Positions 21,142 through 22,325 of a stretch of DNA of 22,325 bases are shown piece by piece. The notes below the pieces were generated by a model. The model worked only from the letters and a program-made list of their open reading frames with translations, made no database searches and was not told the origin of the DNA. Position 1 is the first letter of the stretch. Every line of letters begins with the position of its first letter. A program made the position numbers and the translations under genes. Source of the stretch: Bacteroidales bacterium UBA3663 (GTDB taxonomy: Bacteria; Bacteroidota; Bacteroidia; Bacteroidales; UBA3663); assembly GCA_002373755.1 (NCBI GenBank), contig DFJU01000108.1, positions 572-22,896 on the forward strand, given 5' to 3'.

Positions 21142-22325
21142 TCAGAACTTTATTAGCTGCCGAATATTCCCCAACTCAATCCAACCATACGCTATGGCCT
21201 TACATTGACGAACAAAAAGATGCCTATATGCAGGAATAATGGCATCTGCCAAAAAACCTGCGGTCACATTACTGGCAATTGTAATATAGGCCGCAGCAAT
21301 GACACCATATCTCGGCAAAAAGATACAATTCAATGCAATGCAAACAAAGCATCCCAAAATATCACGATAAAAAGCATATCGCTGCAAACCTTCGGCTACC
21401 AACATTGCTCCAGCTGAATTGCTTAAAGCGACGCTTGCAGCCTTGAATGACATGACCTGAAGAATCGCTACAGCTGGAAGATATGCTTCCCCGAACAATA
21501 ACAGAATCAGCCAATAGGCGACAAACGAAGTTCCAAAGGAAGCCACCAACGAAAGCCAAACCGACACATTCATAAATCGTTGAGAATTACGTTCATAGTA
21601 TGCTTGACCTCGTTTTTTTTCCTTCACCAATACTGGCATAATTGTCTGCGACAGAATCATTGGAATATAAATCAGAACCTCAACAAACCGTGACGCTACT
21701 GAAAAAAAACCTACCGATTGCTTGTCATCGTCTATGAATTGGCCAACCATTACTTGATCAATTCGCTGATAAAGAATGACGGCCGCATTGGTAAGGAGTA
21801 ACGGCCAAGATTCTTTTAAAAGGAATCTAGCACATTGGCCATCAAACTGCCAATCTTTCAAATTTCCCACTTTTGCCCGATATGCGGCAATATAACCGGA
21901 AGCAGTGAGCATAAAATCGAACATCGACACACACACGAACCAAACCAATGTCGAATCGAACCACAACAAAATCAATTTGAGCAGCATTCCAATCACAGTT
22001 CGACCGATTTCAACCTTTACAACATATTCATTTTGAACAATCGCCGTAAAATAATTGCGAATTACCATGAAGCAGTTCAGTGGAATGCTCAACGAATAAA
22101 TTATCACTAATAAGGTTGTAAATACATCTTCGCCAATTTGCCAAGATGTAAAAATGGCAAGAAATATAAAGAAACATGAAAGAACGAGTCGAATAATAAA
22201 TGAAGTTCCAATAACAACCTGATAAGGAACTTCTCCTTTTGATATTTCACGTATTTCGATCGAATCAAGTCCAAAAGATGAAATAACTTGAAATAAAACA
22301 ACATAACTGATGACATAGTTCATCA
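21142..22325 (-). CDS. wzx: Wzx-type oligosaccharide flippase, 5' end outside the window (partial)
   Basis: At least 393 residues of a multi-helix transporter of the MOP (polysaccharide exporter) superfamily, which moves the undecaprenyl-linked repeat unit across the inner membrane. The visible part opens MNYVISYVVLFQVISSFGLDSIEIREISKGE, the conserved region after the first helix of Wzx (FG-x-DSI), so perhaps 40-60 residues are missing beyond the right edge; the Met at 22323 is internal. Further blocks are FLLKESWPLLLTNAAVILYQRIDQVMVGQFIDD and FFSVASRFVEVLIYIPMILSQTIMPVL, both typical of the family. The frame remains open to 22325. It is the most promoter-proximal gene seen, so the promoter and any regulator of the operon lie farther right. 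Confidence 0.88.
   Translation of the reverse strand, partial: MNYVISYVVLFQVISSFGLDSIEIREISKGEVPYQVVIGTSFIIRLVLSCFFIFLAIFTSWQIGEDVFTTLLVIIYSLSIPLNCFMVIRNYFTAIVQNEYVVKVEIGRTVIGMLLKLILLWFDSTLVWFVCVSMFDFMLTASGYIAAYRAKVGNLKDWQFDGQCARFLLKESWPLLLTNAAVILYQRIDQVMVGQFIDDDKQSVGFFSVASRFVEVLIYIPMILSQTIMPVLVKEKKRGQAYYERNSQRFMNVSVWLSLVASFGTSFVAYWLILLLFGEAYLPAVAILQVMSFKAASVALSNSAGAMLVAEGLQRYAFYRDILGCFVCIALNCIFLPRYGVIAAAYITIASNVTAGFLADAIIPAYRHLFVRQCKAIAYGWIELGNIRQLIKF

Noticed and set aside
9463..22325. Invertible promoter or recombinase site of the kind that controls Bacteroides capsule loci.
   Set aside because: No long inverted repeats flanking a promoter are visible; the operon promoter is outside the window.
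1..22325. tRNA, rRNA, CRISPR arrays, insertion sequences or prophage genes.
   Set aside because: I saw no cloverleaf-like block, regular spacer array, transposase or phage protein.

Overview
The window is a chromosomal segment of a Bacteroidales-type bacterium (Bacteroidota). The evidence is the Bacteroides-style -7 promoter boxes (TAnnTTTG) without clear Shine-Dalgarno sites, an archaeal-type prolyl-tRNA synthetase, a serine palmitoyltransferase, and a Wzi-family capsule protein next to a Wzx/Wzy polysaccharide cluster. The genus cannot be fixed from the sequence alone.

Left part (1-7284) is core-like and GC-rich. The 5' end of proS, an OmpA-domain envelope protein and a small acidic protein are on the minus strand. 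A minus-strand lipid kinase of the diacylglycerol/sphingosine/ceramide kinase superfamily is divergent from serine palmitoyltransferase (spt). Downstream of spt lie a 61-residue two-helix membrane protein and a 203-residue exported protein, closed by a strong terminator. A separate promoter then drives an 825-residue fusion of an acyl-AMP ligase, an acyl carrier protein and a PlsC-type acyltransferase. Together these look like a sphingolipid/acyl-lipid locus: acyl activation and carriage, 3-ketosphinganine synthesis and possibly lipid phosphorylation.

Middle (7415-9602): a Wzi-family outer-membrane beta-barrel and a translationally coupled lipoprotein on the plus strand meet the polysaccharide cluster tail-to-tail at a bidirectional terminator.

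Right part (9611-22325) is one long minus-strand polysaccharide operon whose promoter lies beyond the right edge. In transcription order it holds a Wzx flippase (partial), a Wzy polymerase, three GT2 glycosyltransferases, one GT4, an HpcH/HpaI-family aldolase, a fold-III PLP decarboxylase, a PglC-type phosphoglycosyl transferase, a class IV (IlvE-like) aminotransferase, another GT2, and a long-form UDP-sugar 4,6-dehydratase. The dehydratase and phosphoglycosyl transferase would make and load the first sugar, the GTs extend it, and Wzx/Wzy export and polymerise it; Wzi may hold the product at the cell surface.

The most unusual element is the aldolase/decarboxylase/aminotransferase trio. Chemically the three could make an amine or unusual amino acid, possibly a substituent of the polysaccharide. 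Also notable are a conserved-looking repeat pair and leader hairpin at the acyl-ligase promoter, a strongly over-represented octamer (CATYGGCC), and a drop in GC and in that octamer from about 16 kb rightward.
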